64,000 bases of DNA, taken from NCBI RefSeq assembly GCF_020194955.2, contig NZ_JAFCIY020000031.1, positions 62,001 to 126,000 of the forward strand. The letters are read 5' to 3'. Below the pieces are notes generated by a model, which saw nothing but the letters and a program-made list of their open reading frames with translations, was not told the origin of the DNA and made no database searches. Shown one piece after another: positions 19,260 through 27,530 of this stretch; position 1 is the first letter of the stretch, and every line of letters starts with the position of its first letter. The position numbers and the translations under genes were made by a program. This DNA comes from Desulfuromonas sp. CSMB_57. Lineage in GTDB: Bacteria; Desulfobacterota; Desulfuromonadia; Desulfuromonadales; Syntrophotaleaceae.

Positions 19260-21225
19260 GTGCTGCTCCGGCCAAAAGCTGCTGCTGACCCGCGGTACGG
19301 ATGACGGTGCCCAAATCCAGCAGCAGCATGGGTTGGTCATGGCCCGGATCGGCCAGCCCGGCGATGCCCGGAAGGCGCCGCAAAACCCCTTCGAAGGGAC
19401 GCAGCACCGCCGTACAGCGCCGACTGACCGCTTCCGCCACCAGCGCCACCTGACGCTGGCCCAGGGCCGCCACCACCAGGTACCCGTCGTCGGTCCAGTC
19501 CGCTTGGCTGCAGCCCTGAAAGGTCCGCAGGGAAAACAGGGGGGTCGACCGCCCGCGCAAGAGCAATGCCCCGGAACAGGAGCCGCAATCCCGCCGTATC
19601 TCCCGCAGGAGCCGAACTTCCAGAACATCCTCGACGGCCAGGGCATACCAGAAGGCACCGGCCTTGATTCCCAGCACCGGCAGCACCGTCCGCTTCATGG
19701 GCAAGACCAGGCGTACCGTGGTGCCGGCCCCTGGAGTACTGTCCAGTTCGACCAAACCGGACAACCCGGCGAGATGCTGATGCACAATATCCAGGCCGAC
19801 ACCGCGCCCGGAAAGTTCCGAAACCTGCCGCCGGGTGGTAAACCCGGGCAGGAACAGCAGATCGAAAATCTCCTGCCGGCTTAGTTCGATTTCCGGGGCC
19901 AGCAAGCCACCTTCAACTGCCCGCGCCCGAACCTGTTGCGCGTCGATGCCGCCGCCGTCGTCGGTCACCGCCACGACAAACTGGTTGCCCTGTTGGCCGG
20001 CCTCAAGCAGCACGCTCCCCTCCTCCGGCTTGCCGGCGGCACGCCGATGGACCACGGGTTCGATACCGTGATCCACGGCATTGCGCAACAGGTGGGTGAG
20101 AGGTTCGCTCAAAGCCTCCAGCAGACCGCGGTCCAGGGCGGTGTCGCCACCGCGAAGCTCCAGCCGGATGCGCTTGTTTCCGTCCAGACAGGCCTGGCGG
20201 ACAATGCGCTGCATACGCTCGAACAGAAAATGAACCGGAACCGTGCGCGCATTGTGCAGGGCCCGATGCAACCTTTCCAGACCCTGGCCCAAATCGCGCA
20301 ACAGGGAATCCAGCTCCATGGCACGAATCGGGTCGATGGGCGTGCTCCAGGAACGCTGCCACCGCAGCAGATTGCCCTGGCACAGGGCCAGATCACGCGC
20401 TTCTTCCTGCAGGGCTTCAAGGCAGGCCTGCTCGACCCGAACCAGGCGCGGCGGAGCGGCCGGTGCCGTCCTTCGGGCCGTTTGCGGCGGCGGATCGCCG
20501 ATGGGCAGCCGCCGCAGTACCGGCGCCGGCTGCCAATCCAGCTTGTCGCACAGGGTCTCCAACTGGCGGCCGGCCAACAGCCAATGCATGACGATCTGGC
20601 CGGCGGCGTCCAAAGCGCCGGGGACACCGGCCAGCAGTTCCCCGACCCCGTGCAGGGCCTCGCGCAGCCGGGTCCCTCGCTCCTCCATGGCTGCCAACGG
20701 TAATTCGGCATCGAGTTGATAGAGGGCGCGGCCCTGGGCCAGGCACTGCAAAAGCCGTTGCCCTTCGGCAGTCGTCAACGCCTGGGCAATATGTTTTTCG
20801 ATCCCCAGATCTTCCGGGGCGATCTGCAAGGCCGGCGGGGCCGGTTCGGCCACACCGGCCAGACGCGCGAGGAGCGGCTGCAACGCCGTCTCCGGCCGGC
20901 GCTCATCCGGCGGGTTTTGCACCAGGTGCTGCAATTGGTCGGCCGCCTCGAGCAAAAGCTTGGCAACATCGATGGACAGGCTTTGACGCCCGGCCCGCAG
21001 GGCATCCAGCACCTGTTCCAGGGCATGGCACAAATCGGCCGCGGAGGACCGATCAAAGGCCGCCGTCAGACCCTTGAGGGAATGAATGCGGCGGAACATT
21101 TCGGCCACGCTCCCGCCGTCCGACGCAGCCGGATCGTCCTGCCCGAACAGGCCCAGAACTTCCTGGCAGAATCCCTCCACCAGCTCCCGGGCGGCGGCCA
21201 TAAACTCCTGTTCCTGATCCAGCAT
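19249..21225 (-). CDS. CheA-like histidine kinase (Hpt-HATPase-CheW)
   Basis: A 658-residue CheA-type kinase. Domains: Hpt at 1-105 with phosphorylatable H48 in RRIHSLKGLTAAF; a long middle region without a recognisable P2 domain but with a second Hpt-like helical stretch (about 120-230); dimerisation helices; HATPase with N box LRNAVDHGIEP, G1 box DDGGGID and G2 box GRGVGLDIV; and a C-terminal CheW-like domain (about 520-650). All ATP-site motifs look intact. It lacks a P2 docking domain, which is usual in alternative chemosensory systems. Partners are the two receivers and the CheW-like protein next door. Confidence 0.88.
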   Translation of the reverse strand: MLDQEQEFMAAARELVEGFCQEVLGLFGQDDPAASDGGSVAEMFRRIHSLKGLTAAFDRSSAADLCHALEQVLDALRAGRQSLSIDVAKLLLEAADQLQHLVQNPPDERRPETALQPLLARLAGVAEPAPPALQIAPEDLGIEKHIAQALTTAEGQRLLQCLAQGRALYQLDAELPLAAMEERGTRLREALHGVGELLAGVPGALDAAGQIVMHWLLAGRQLETLCDKLDWQPAPVLRRLPIGDPPPQTARRTAPAAPPRLVRVEQACLEALQEEARDLALCQGNLLRWQRSWSTPIDPIRAMELDSLLRDLGQGLERLHRALHNARTVPVHFLFERMQRIVRQACLDGNKRIRLELRGGDTALDRGLLEALSEPLTHLLRNAVDHGIEPVVHRRAAGKPEEGSVLLEAGQQGNQFVVAVTDDGGGIDAQQVRARAVEGGLLAPEIELSRQEIFDLLFLPGFTTRRQVSELSGRGVGLDIVHQHLAGLSGLVELDSTPGAGTTVRLVLPMKRTVLPVLGIKAGAFWYALAVEDVLEVRLLREIRRDCGSCSGALLLRGRSTPLFSLRTFQGCSQADWTDDGYLVVAALGQRQVALVAEAVSRRCTAVLRPFEGVLRRLPGIAGLADPGHDQPMLLLDLGTVIRTAGQQQLLAGAAHVS

Positions 21226-21260
21226 GGGAGTCGCAATCCTTTCCCAATCCCCCCTCGCCG

Positions 21261-22790
21261 TCAGGGTGACCCGGCGCTCTTCAGACGCCCTTCCAGCAGC
21301 GCCTTTTCCATGGCCAGGCCGGCTTGGGAAAGGAAGATCTCCAGGGCCTCGGTATCCCCCACCAGCGCCTGGCGGGGCAGGTTGTCGCCATAGAGGACCG
21401 CCACCACCCGCCCCTCACTGACGATGGGTCCCAGAAACACCTCTCGCGGCACCGCCCCCCCGAGGGCCTGGCACAGGTACCGATCCCACTGCCCGGAACC
21501 CAGCTCGGCCTTGCAGGGCCGCGACTGTAGTGATATCCGAGCCAACAGGCCATCGCTGTCCCGCGGCACGCGGATGCCCAGAAGTCCATCGTCCCCGGAA
21601 GCGGTTCCCGTCTCAAGACCGAACTGGCCGACGGCAACCAGGTGGTCATCCTTGACTTTGAAGATCACCGCCCGGTTCATGAATTCGCTGGCAAAGCGCA
21701 GCACCAGCAGCAACACGCCGCCGCCGAGGGAGGGATTGCCCAATTCCTGCAACATCCCCTTCAACAGCAGCAGCCCCGGCGAGTGCTCGCCAGGACCCGC
21801 GGCCATGCCGGAGGACGGCGCGGGGAAGCTGTCCATGGCGGGCCAATGCGGCTCGCCCGCCGCCCCCGGTCGGGGCAACAACCGCGCCAGTTCCTTGCTC
21901 AAGGTTTTGCCGAGAGCCGCCAGCGCCTTGCGGCCGGAGGCGTCCCGCAGTTCCCGGGTCCGCGGCTTGGGGAAAACTTCCGGCAGCCCGAGATTGCGCA
22001 CCCGCCGAGTCAGCTCACCATTGCGGTAATCGCAAATCGCCAGGGGGGAAATATCGGGAAACCGCTCCTGTACCAGTTCCAAAAGCTCCAAACCGCCCAG
22101 CACCCCCTCGCCATTGAGCCGCGGCATGATCAGATCGATGATCGGCAGGGGCTTTAGGCCCTTGGATTTCGAAGCCAGCAACGCGGTCCAGAATTCGGCG
22201 GCGCTACTGAACAGGGTGACGGAAAAACCCTGTGCCGTCAATTCCGCCCCCAGAGCCTGGCGCACCATGGCATCATCGTCCACCAGCCAGACCGAGGCCA
22301 AGGCCGGCCCCGGGTCATTCCGAAAAGCGATGGCATTTTCCGCGACCGTCGCGGTCCGAGGCTCAGGCAGCGGCTCTGCAGCCGTCAGACTCTGCGGACA
22401 AATGCCGTGTCGCAACCGGATGCGGCCCGGACCGGGAGGCAGGGCCTCCGGCGGTGCCGTGTCCCAGAGCTCGAATATGAAATGACCCTCCTGCCAGGTG
22501 GCCAGTTCGCGGAGAATCTCCACCACCAGGCCGCGGGCCGCCGACTCGTCGGCGGCCGGGGCCTGGGGTGCGGACGCGGCGCCGGAGCCTGGCCCGTCGG
22601 GTGCTTGCTCTTCCCGGCCCCCCCCAACAAGGTTGCTGTCCACCACCTGAACCACCCTGCCGGCCTCAAAGAAGAGTTCCACCTGCCGCTGCGACCGGTT
22701 CAGGCACAGGTGGCCGGATTTCCCGCTCAGGCGGATGATTTGCAGGATCTCTCCAAAGCCGAGATCTTCCAGTTTGCCGGTCAGTCCCAT
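21261..22790 (-). CDS. PATAN (DUF4388)/receiver/GAF-like protein
   Basis: A 509-residue cytoplasmic protein and the first gene of the chemosensory-type set. The ATG at 22790 gives MGLTGKLEDLGFGEILQIIRLSGKSGHLCL, a PATAN domain start seen in Geobacter and cyanobacterial signalling proteins; its second half is about residues 70-130. Residues about 165-290 resemble a receiver (ASVWLVDDDAMVRQAL with acidic pocket, IIDLIMPRLNGEG with the likely phosphoacceptor, KP near 285), carrying an insertion after the phosphorylation site. Residues about 340-505 are GAF-like. It may be a regulatory target or an input of the adjacent CheA-like kinase (inference). Confidence 0.78.
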   Translation of the reverse strand: MGLTGKLEDLGFGEILQIIRLSGKSGHLCLNRSQRQVELFFEAGRVVQVVDSNLVGGGREEQAPDGPGSGAASAPQAPAADESAARGLVVEILRELATWQEGHFIFELWDTAPPEALPPGPGRIRLRHGICPQSLTAAEPLPEPRTATVAENAIAFRNDPGPALASVWLVDDDAMVRQALGAELTAQGFSVTLFSSAAEFWTALLASKSKGLKPLPIIDLIMPRLNGEGVLGGLELLELVQERFPDISPLAICDYRNGELTRRVRNLGLPEVFPKPRTRELRDASGRKALAALGKTLSKELARLLPRPGAAGEPHWPAMDSFPAPSSGMAAGPGEHSPGLLLLKGMLQELGNPSLGGGVLLLVLRFASEFMNRAVIFKVKDDHLVAVGQFGLETGTASGDDGLLGIRVPRDSDGLLARISLQSRPCKAELGSGQWDRYLCQALGGAVPREVFLGPIVSEGRVVAVLYGDNLPRQALVGDTEALEIFLSQAGLAMEKALLEGRLKSAGSP

Positions 22791-22918
22791 ATCGTCTCGC
22801 TCATTACGGCAATCCAACATGCCGGGCCCGAAAGATACTATAGCAATTTCCGGCCCAAAGGCTATCAGCTAGTTGAAAATCCCCGGCCTGGAACTTTGGC
22901 GGCCCTTCTCCCGGCGGC

Positions 22919-24235
22919 CTAGCGGCGCTCACGTTCCTTGAATTCCAGCCGGATCGGCGTACCCACAAAGCCAAAGGTGGCCCGTAAATGATTGACCAGG
23001 TAGCGCTGATAAGAAAAATGTACGGTTTCCGATCGGTTGGTGAAAACCACGAAGCTTGGCGGACGGACCGCGGTCTGGGTGATATAGAAGAGTTTCAGCC
23101 GGCGCCCCTGCACCATGGGCGGCTGATGGGCCAGTACCGCTTCCTCCAGGGCCTTGTTGAGGGCGGCCGTCGGTACCTGACGGTTAAACTCCGCCGCCAC
23201 CGCCTCCACCTCGGCCATGATTTTCGCCACCCGCTGACCGGTCAGGGCGGAGACGAACAAAACCGGCGCGAAATTGAGGAACTTGAAGGCATCCAGGACC
23301 TTCTGCCGGTACTGATTCAGGGTCGAATTGTCCTTGGCAATACAATCCCACTTGTTCACCACCAGGATAACCGCCCGGCCGCGCTCGAAAGCATAGCCGG
23401 CCACGGTCAGATCCTGATCGGTAATGCCTGTCTCGGCATCGATGACCACCAGAACCACATGCGCCCGGTCCATGGCCTTGAGGGCCTGAATGACGCTGTA
23501 TTTTTCCAAACGCTGGCTGACTTTGCCCTTGCGCCGGATACCGGCCGTATCGATGAGCACATAGCGTTGCCGATTGTAGACAAAGGGCGTGTCGATACTG
23601 TCCCGGGTCGTGCCGGCGGTCGGGTTGGCGACCACCCGTTCGCTGCCGACCAGACGATTGACCAGGGACGATTTGCCGACGTTGGGCCGGCCGATGACCG
23701 CCAGCCGGACTTCCTGCTCGGCAGTATCCTGGCCGGTTGCCGCCGGCGGCAGCCGGGTCAGCAGTTCATCCATCAGGTCGCCGACCCCGCGGCCGTGCTC
23801 CGCCGAGACCGGGAACAGTTGGTCCACCCCCAAACCGAAAAACTCCCCGACGGCAGCCTCCTGACGTTCTCCGTCGACTTTGTTGACCACAAACAGGACC
23901 TGCTTGCCGGAACGCCGCAACAGTTCCGCAACCTCCTGATCGGAGGGGGTCAGGCCTTGCTGGGCATCCATGACAAACAGGATGACATCGGCCTCCTCGA
24001 CGGCCAGTTGCGATTGTTCGCGCATCTGCACCAGCAGGCGATCCTCGCTCACCGGTTCGAACCCGCCCGTGTCAACCAGGGTAAAAGGCACTTCGAACCG
24101 CGTCACGCGGGCATAGTTGCGGTCCCGGGTTACCCCGGGGATATCCTCGACGATGGCGCGGCGCTGGCCGAAGATGCGATTGAACAGGGTGGACTTTCCG
24201 ACATTCGGGCGTCCAACAATGGCGACCACGGACAT
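22919..24235 (-). CDS. der: Ribosome biogenesis GTPase Der (EngA)
   Basis: Tandem-GTPase needed for 50S subunit assembly. The 438 residues show two G domains ([14 protein letters not shown] near 8 and [14 protein letters not shown] near 185, each with DTGG/DTAG and NKVD/NKWD motifs) and the C-terminal KH-like domain (about 350-435, [18 protein letters not shown]). Length is standard. It lies 43 bases downstream of era and ends the rnc-rSAM-era-der group. Confidence 0.97.
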   Translation of the reverse strand: MSVVAIVGRPNVGKSTLFNRIFGQRRAIVEDIPGVTRDRNYARVTRFEVPFTLVDTGGFEPVSEDRLLVQMREQSQLAVEEADVILFVMDAQQGLTPSDQEVAELLRRSGKQVLFVVNKVDGERQEAAVGEFFGLGVDQLFPVSAEHGRGVGDLMDELLTRLPPAATGQDTAEQEVRLAVIGRPNVGKSSLVNRLVGSERVVANPTAGTTRDSIDTPFVYNRQRYVLIDTAGIRRKGKVSQRLEKYSVIQALKAMDRAHVVLVVIDAETGITDQDLTVAGYAFERGRAVILVVNKWDCIAKDNSTLNQYRQKVLDAFKFLNFAPVLFVSALTGQRVAKIMAEVEAVAAEFNRQVPTAALNKALEEAVLAHQPPMVQGRRLKLFYITQTAVRPPSFVVFTNRSETVHFSYQRYLVNHLRATFGFVGTPIRLEFKERERR

Positions 24236-24278
24236 GATGTCAACTCACAGGCAACAGGGAAAAGAGCAGTCGGGCTTT

Positions 24279-25190
24279 TCAGTCATAGCCGAACCGTTTC
24301 AGGGAGCGTTCCGTCTCGGTCCAGTTCTTCTCCACCTTGACCAGCAGTTCGAGAAAAATCCGCGTCCCGAGCAGCCGCTGGATGCTGTGGCGCGAAGCCT
24401 GGCCGATGGCTTTGATTTTGCTCCCGCCGTGGCCCAGCACAATCTTCTTGTGGGCCTCCCGGGCGACGAAAATGGTAGCCTGGATGACCACCAGTTGCTG
24501 TTGGGGTTTCTCGGTGAAATTTTCCACCACCACCGCCGTGCCGAAGGGAATTTCGTCGTGGACCTGGCGCAACAGTTGCTCCCGGATCATCTCGGCCACG
24601 ATGAACCGCTCCGGCAGATCGGTGATCATGTCTTCCGGATAATAGCGGGGGCCTTCGGGCAACTGCGTGACCAGGGCCGCCAGCAGGTCCTGGAGGCCTT
24701 CCCCCTTCAAGGCCGAGACGGGAATGATGGCCTGAAAATCGAATTTTTCGGCATAGGCGGCGATCAGGGGCAGCAGTTTGGTACGGGGAATCAGGTCGAT
24801 CTTGTTGATGACCAAGATCACCGGCGCCTTGGTACGGGCCGCCAATTCCAGGACGAAATCGTCGCCACCGCCCGGCGGATCATCGGCCTCGACCAACAGC
24901 AGAATGGCATCCACATCCTGGCAGGCACTGACAGCCTGGTCCACCATGTAGCGATTGAGCAGGCCGCGGGCACGGTGAATGCCCGGCGTATCGAGAAACA
25001 GCAACTGGGCGCCGGGCAGATTGTGAATACCGAGAATCCGGTTGCGGGTGGTCTGCGGCTTATGGCTGGTAATGGCGATTTTCTGCCCCAGCACCGCGTT
25101 CAGCAAGGTCGATTTGCCGACGTTGGGACGGCCGATAATGGCGATGAAACCGGAACGGAACCCCTCCGGCGGACCATTTTCATGGGTCAC
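24279..25190 (-). CDS. era: GTPase Era
   Basis: 16S rRNA-binding GTPase of 303 residues for 30S maturation. G1 [13 protein letters not shown]3 DTPG (FLDTPGIHRARGLLNRYM) and NKID are clear; the C-terminal KH domain has FVAREAHKKIVLGHGGSKIKAIG. The start is the GTG giving VTHENGPPEGFRSGFIAIIG, preceded by AAGGAT; it lies four bases from the stop of the radical SAM gene, while longer in-frame codons would run back into that gene. Confidence 0.95.
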   Translation of the reverse strand: MTHENGPPEGFRSGFIAIIGRPNVGKSTLLNAVLGQKIAITSHKPQTTRNRILGIHNLPGAQLLFLDTPGIHRARGLLNRYMVDQAVSACQDVDAILLLVEADDPPGGGDDFVLELAARTKAPVILVINKIDLIPRTKLLPLIAAYAEKFDFQAIIPVSALKGEGLQDLLAALVTQLPEGPRYYPEDMITDLPERFIVAEMIREQLLRQVHDEIPFGTAVVVENFTEKPQQQLVVIQATIFVAREAHKKIVLGHGGSKIKAIGQASRHSIQRLLGTRIFLELLVKVEKNWTETERSLKRFGYD

Positions 25191-25194
25191 GGAA

Positions 25195-26331
25195 TTATCC
25201 TTTAGCGTGTTCGCCGGAGCCTGCCTCCAGCGGAGATTCAACGGAAAACGATGGGCAGCCGCGGCGCCCGATGACAGGAAAACGGGCCAACTCCCACAGA
25301 TTCAGCAGCCGGGCGCCAACCCGCAGACCATCCCGCTCGAGCCGCTCCTGAACCTGGATCGTCACGGGACCGAAACGGCGCTGCAGATACAGCAGATTGC
25401 CGTTGCGATGCCCGCGCACATCGGCCACATCCGACGGATGTACCGCCAATGGCTGACAACCCCCTTGGGTCAGCAGACGGTCCAGGGCCCGCCGCCACAG
25501 ATAAGACTTTACCAGGTGACCGAAGGCCGGATGATAGGGCCCGGCCACGATGCCGTCGGGGCCATGGAGTTCCGGACTGCTCTGCAGACCCAGTCGGATC
25601 ACCGGCACTCCGGCCTGCCGGCTCCGCCAGAGCAGCTCGGCGCACAGGGCTACTGCATCGAGGAGCGGCATGGGACTATAGCGCCCCTGTCGCCACCATT
25701 TTTCGAGCAAGGTATGGCGCAGCACCACGGTCGGATAGAGGCGCAGAAAATCCGGTCGCAAGGCCAGGGCGCATGCCAGGCTGCGGCGCGCTTCTCTGGT
25801 GTCGGCACCGGGCAGGCCGGGCATCAGCTGCAGCCCCAGCCGCAGGCCGGCGGCGCGCAACCGGGATGCGGCACCGCAGGCGTCCCTCGGGCCGTGCCCC
25901 CGGCCGCTCTGGGTCAGCACCCGGGCGGAAAAGGACTGGCAGCCCAATTCGACGGTGGTCACGCCATGCCGGCGCAAGCGCTCTACGGCTTCCGGACCGC
26001 ACGCGTCCGGCCGGGTCGAGACGCGAATCCCGGCCACCCGTCCCGCGGCGAGAAATGGAGCCACAGCGCGCAGATAAGCCTCCTGCAGCGGCGCCGACAG
26101 AGCCGAAAAGCTGCCGCCGAAAAAAGCCACCTCGCCATCGCCGCGCACCGGCAGCATAGCGTCCAGCATACCCGGGACAGCGGCCGGCGCCGGCGCCGTC
26201 GACATCCCGGCCACCGCTTCCTGCCGACAGTAAACGCAGCGCTGAGGGCACCCCTGGTGAGGAATGAAGAGCGGATAGACGCGCATGCCGATGTCATTTC
26301 GGCGACGCCCGGCAGCCCGGCCGTCGGTCAC
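25195..26331 (-). CDS. Elp3-like radical SAM protein
   Basis: A 378-residue radical SAM enzyme with the cluster motif CPQRCVYC (C-x3-C-x2-C), glycine-rich GEVAFFGGSFSAL and the Elp3-type pattern GVTTVELGCQSF. It lacks the acetyltransferase domain of true Elp3, as do similar proteins next to rnc and era in Geobacter-type genomes. The chosen GTG overlaps the rnc stop (GTGA); an ATG at 26286 (MRVYPLFIPHQGCP) is an alternative and matches the family N-terminus better. The substrate is unknown; a tRNA modification role is a guess from its family and neighbours. Confidence 0.82.
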   Translation of the reverse strand: MTDGRAAGRRRNDIGMRVYPLFIPHQGCPQRCVYCRQEAVAGMSTAPAPAAVPGMLDAMLPVRGDGEVAFFGGSFSALSAPLQEAYLRAVAPFLAAGRVAGIRVSTRPDACGPEAVERLRRHGVTTVELGCQSFSARVLTQSGRGHGPRDACGAASRLRAAGLRLGLQLMPGLPGADTREARRSLACALALRPDFLRLYPTVVLRHTLLEKWWRQGRYSPMPLLDAVALCAELLWRSRQAGVPVIRLGLQSSPELHGPDGIVAGPYHPAFGHLVKSYLWRRALDRLLTQGGCQPLAVHPSDVADVRGHRNGNLLYLQRRFGPVTIQVQERLERDGLRVGARLLNLWELARFPVIGRRGCPSFSVESPLEAGSGEHAKG

Positions 26332-27023
26332 AACTCCAAATGCTCCAAGGCGCTGCGGGCGGCCTCCTGCTCGGCGGCCTTCTTGCTGTGGCCCTGGCCG
26401 GTGCCGATGGCCCGGCCTCGAAACCGCACTTCCACCCGGTAAGTGCGCTGGTGGGCGGGTCCTGAGGCTTCCAGCAACGGATATGCCGGAACTTCGCCGT
26501 AGCGGCCCTGCAGCAATTCCTGCAAGCGGGTTTTGTAATCGCCGGCCTTGCGCCGCGCGGCCCGGACGATGGGTTCGCGCAGCAGATCCTCGGCCATGGC
26601 GCGCGCCGCTTCGAAGCCGCCATCGCAGAACACCGCTCCCAGCAGCGCTTCCAAGGCATTGGCCAGCAGGCTGCTTTTTTCCCGTCCGCCGCTGCGCTCC
26701 TCGCCCTTGCCCAAGAGGAGAAAGGCCCCCAAATCGAGCTGACGGGCCACCGGGACCAGGCCCTTTTCACTGACCACCTCGGCACGCAGTCGCGTCAGGT
26801 CCCCTTCGGAAAGCCGCGGATATTCGCGAAAAACGTATTGGCTGACCAGCAAACTGAGTACCGCGTCGCCCAAAAATTCCAGTCGCTCATTGTCCGGGAG
26901 GGTCCCGTCGCCCTGTTCATTGCTGAAGGATTTGTGCGTCAACGCCTCTTGCATCAGTGCGGAGTTCTTGAAATGATAACGAATCCGCTGCTCCAGTTGC
27001 ACCCCGGCCAGTTCGGCATCCAT
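26328..27023 (-). CDS. rnc: Ribonuclease III
   Basis: Double-strand-specific endonuclease for rRNA processing. From ATG at 27023 (ribosome site GGGGGTG six bases upstream) it has 231 residues. The signature NERLEFLGDAVL at 45-56 carries E48 and D53, with the second acidic pair at about D126/E129 in NALEALLGAVF context; the C-terminal dsRNA-binding domain (about 160-230) ends with HSKKAAEQEAARSALEHL. The leader holds a long hairpin and a good promoter; the downstream radical SAM gene overlaps the stop codon. Confidence 0.96.
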   Translation of the reverse strand: MDAELAGVQLEQRIRYHFKNSALMQEALTHKSFSNEQGDGTLPDNERLEFLGDAVLSLLVSQYVFREYPRLSEGDLTRLRAEVVSEKGLVPVARQLDLGAFLLLGKGEERSGGREKSSLLANALEALLGAVFCDGGFEAARAMAEDLLREPIVRAARRKAGDYKTRLQELLQGRYGEVPAYPLLEASGPAHQRTYRVEVRFRGRAIGTGQGHSKKAAEQEAARSALEHLEL

Positions 27024-27046
27024 CCCGATCACCCCCAAAATCACGG

Positions 27047-27103
27047 TTAACCCGGCAGGCTCTGGAGAATTTGCCACCAAGCCGTCCGAGCCTGCCGGAT
27101 TAA
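27047..27103 (-). promoter_or_regulatory. Long hairpin in the rnc leader
   Basis: 11-bp perfect stem (27052-27062 with 27088-27098), then one mismatch and four more pairs (27047-27050 with 27100-27103); the loop is 25 bases. It ends about 10 bases before the ribosome site. In E. coli RNase III cuts such a hairpin in its own mRNA; the same autoregulation is likely here (inference). Confidence 0.7.
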
Positions 27104-27131
27104 ATTCGAATAGCTGCCAATTGAATCAGGC

Positions 27132-27160
27132 ACTATACACAAATTGCCCGGCTACCGCAA
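27132..27160 (-). promoter_or_regulatory. Candidate promoter of rnc
   Basis: -35 TTGCGG (27155-27160), 17-base spacer, -10 TATAGT (27132-27137) on the minus strand. Transcription would start near 27125, about 20 bases ahead of the rnc leader hairpin. Confidence 0.7.
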
Positions 27161-27269
27161 CGACCAGGAAGGCGGAGTTGTGCCGTCGACTCGGGTCCGG
27201 CAGGCGGAAAGCAGGCAAAGGTGGCAAAACCGGCCCTGGAGCAGCCCATTGTCCGGCAAGGGCCTGGCT

Positions 27270-27425
27270 TCAGGAGCGGGAACGAGGATATTTCAGGGAC
27301 AAAATGAGGATAACGGCCAGGATCAGGATGATCCAGAAAGGCAAGGTTCGGCGCATCCCCTGCAGACCGGGTATGACCTCCCACCGAATTGTTTGGGTGA
27401 CCAACTGCCACAGTTCGTCAAACAT
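27270..27425 (-). CDS. Small single-pass membrane protein, unrecognised
   Basis: A 51-residue open frame preceded by AGGAGG five bases before its ATG (27423-27425). An amphipathic N-terminus (MFDELWQLVTQTIRWEVIPG), an arginine pair, then about 17 hydrophobic residues (LPFWIILILAVILILSL) and a short basic tail KYPRSRS: one transmembrane helix, basic end probably inside. The excellent ribosome site and clean hydrophobic pattern argue for a real gene. It lies between the GGDEF/EAL gene and rnc; I do not recognise the family and give no function. Confidence 0.65.
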   Translation of the reverse strand: MFDELWQLVTQTIRWEVIPGLQGMRRTLPFWIILILAVILILSLKYPRSRS

Positions 27426-27530
27426 GTCCCCCTCCTGCCCTTCAATCTCATATATGTACAGTGACCATCCAGCCCGGCACGCCTTGTGGCAATCATACCA
27501 GCTTTTTGGCCATCGGGGAAAAACAGGGCA

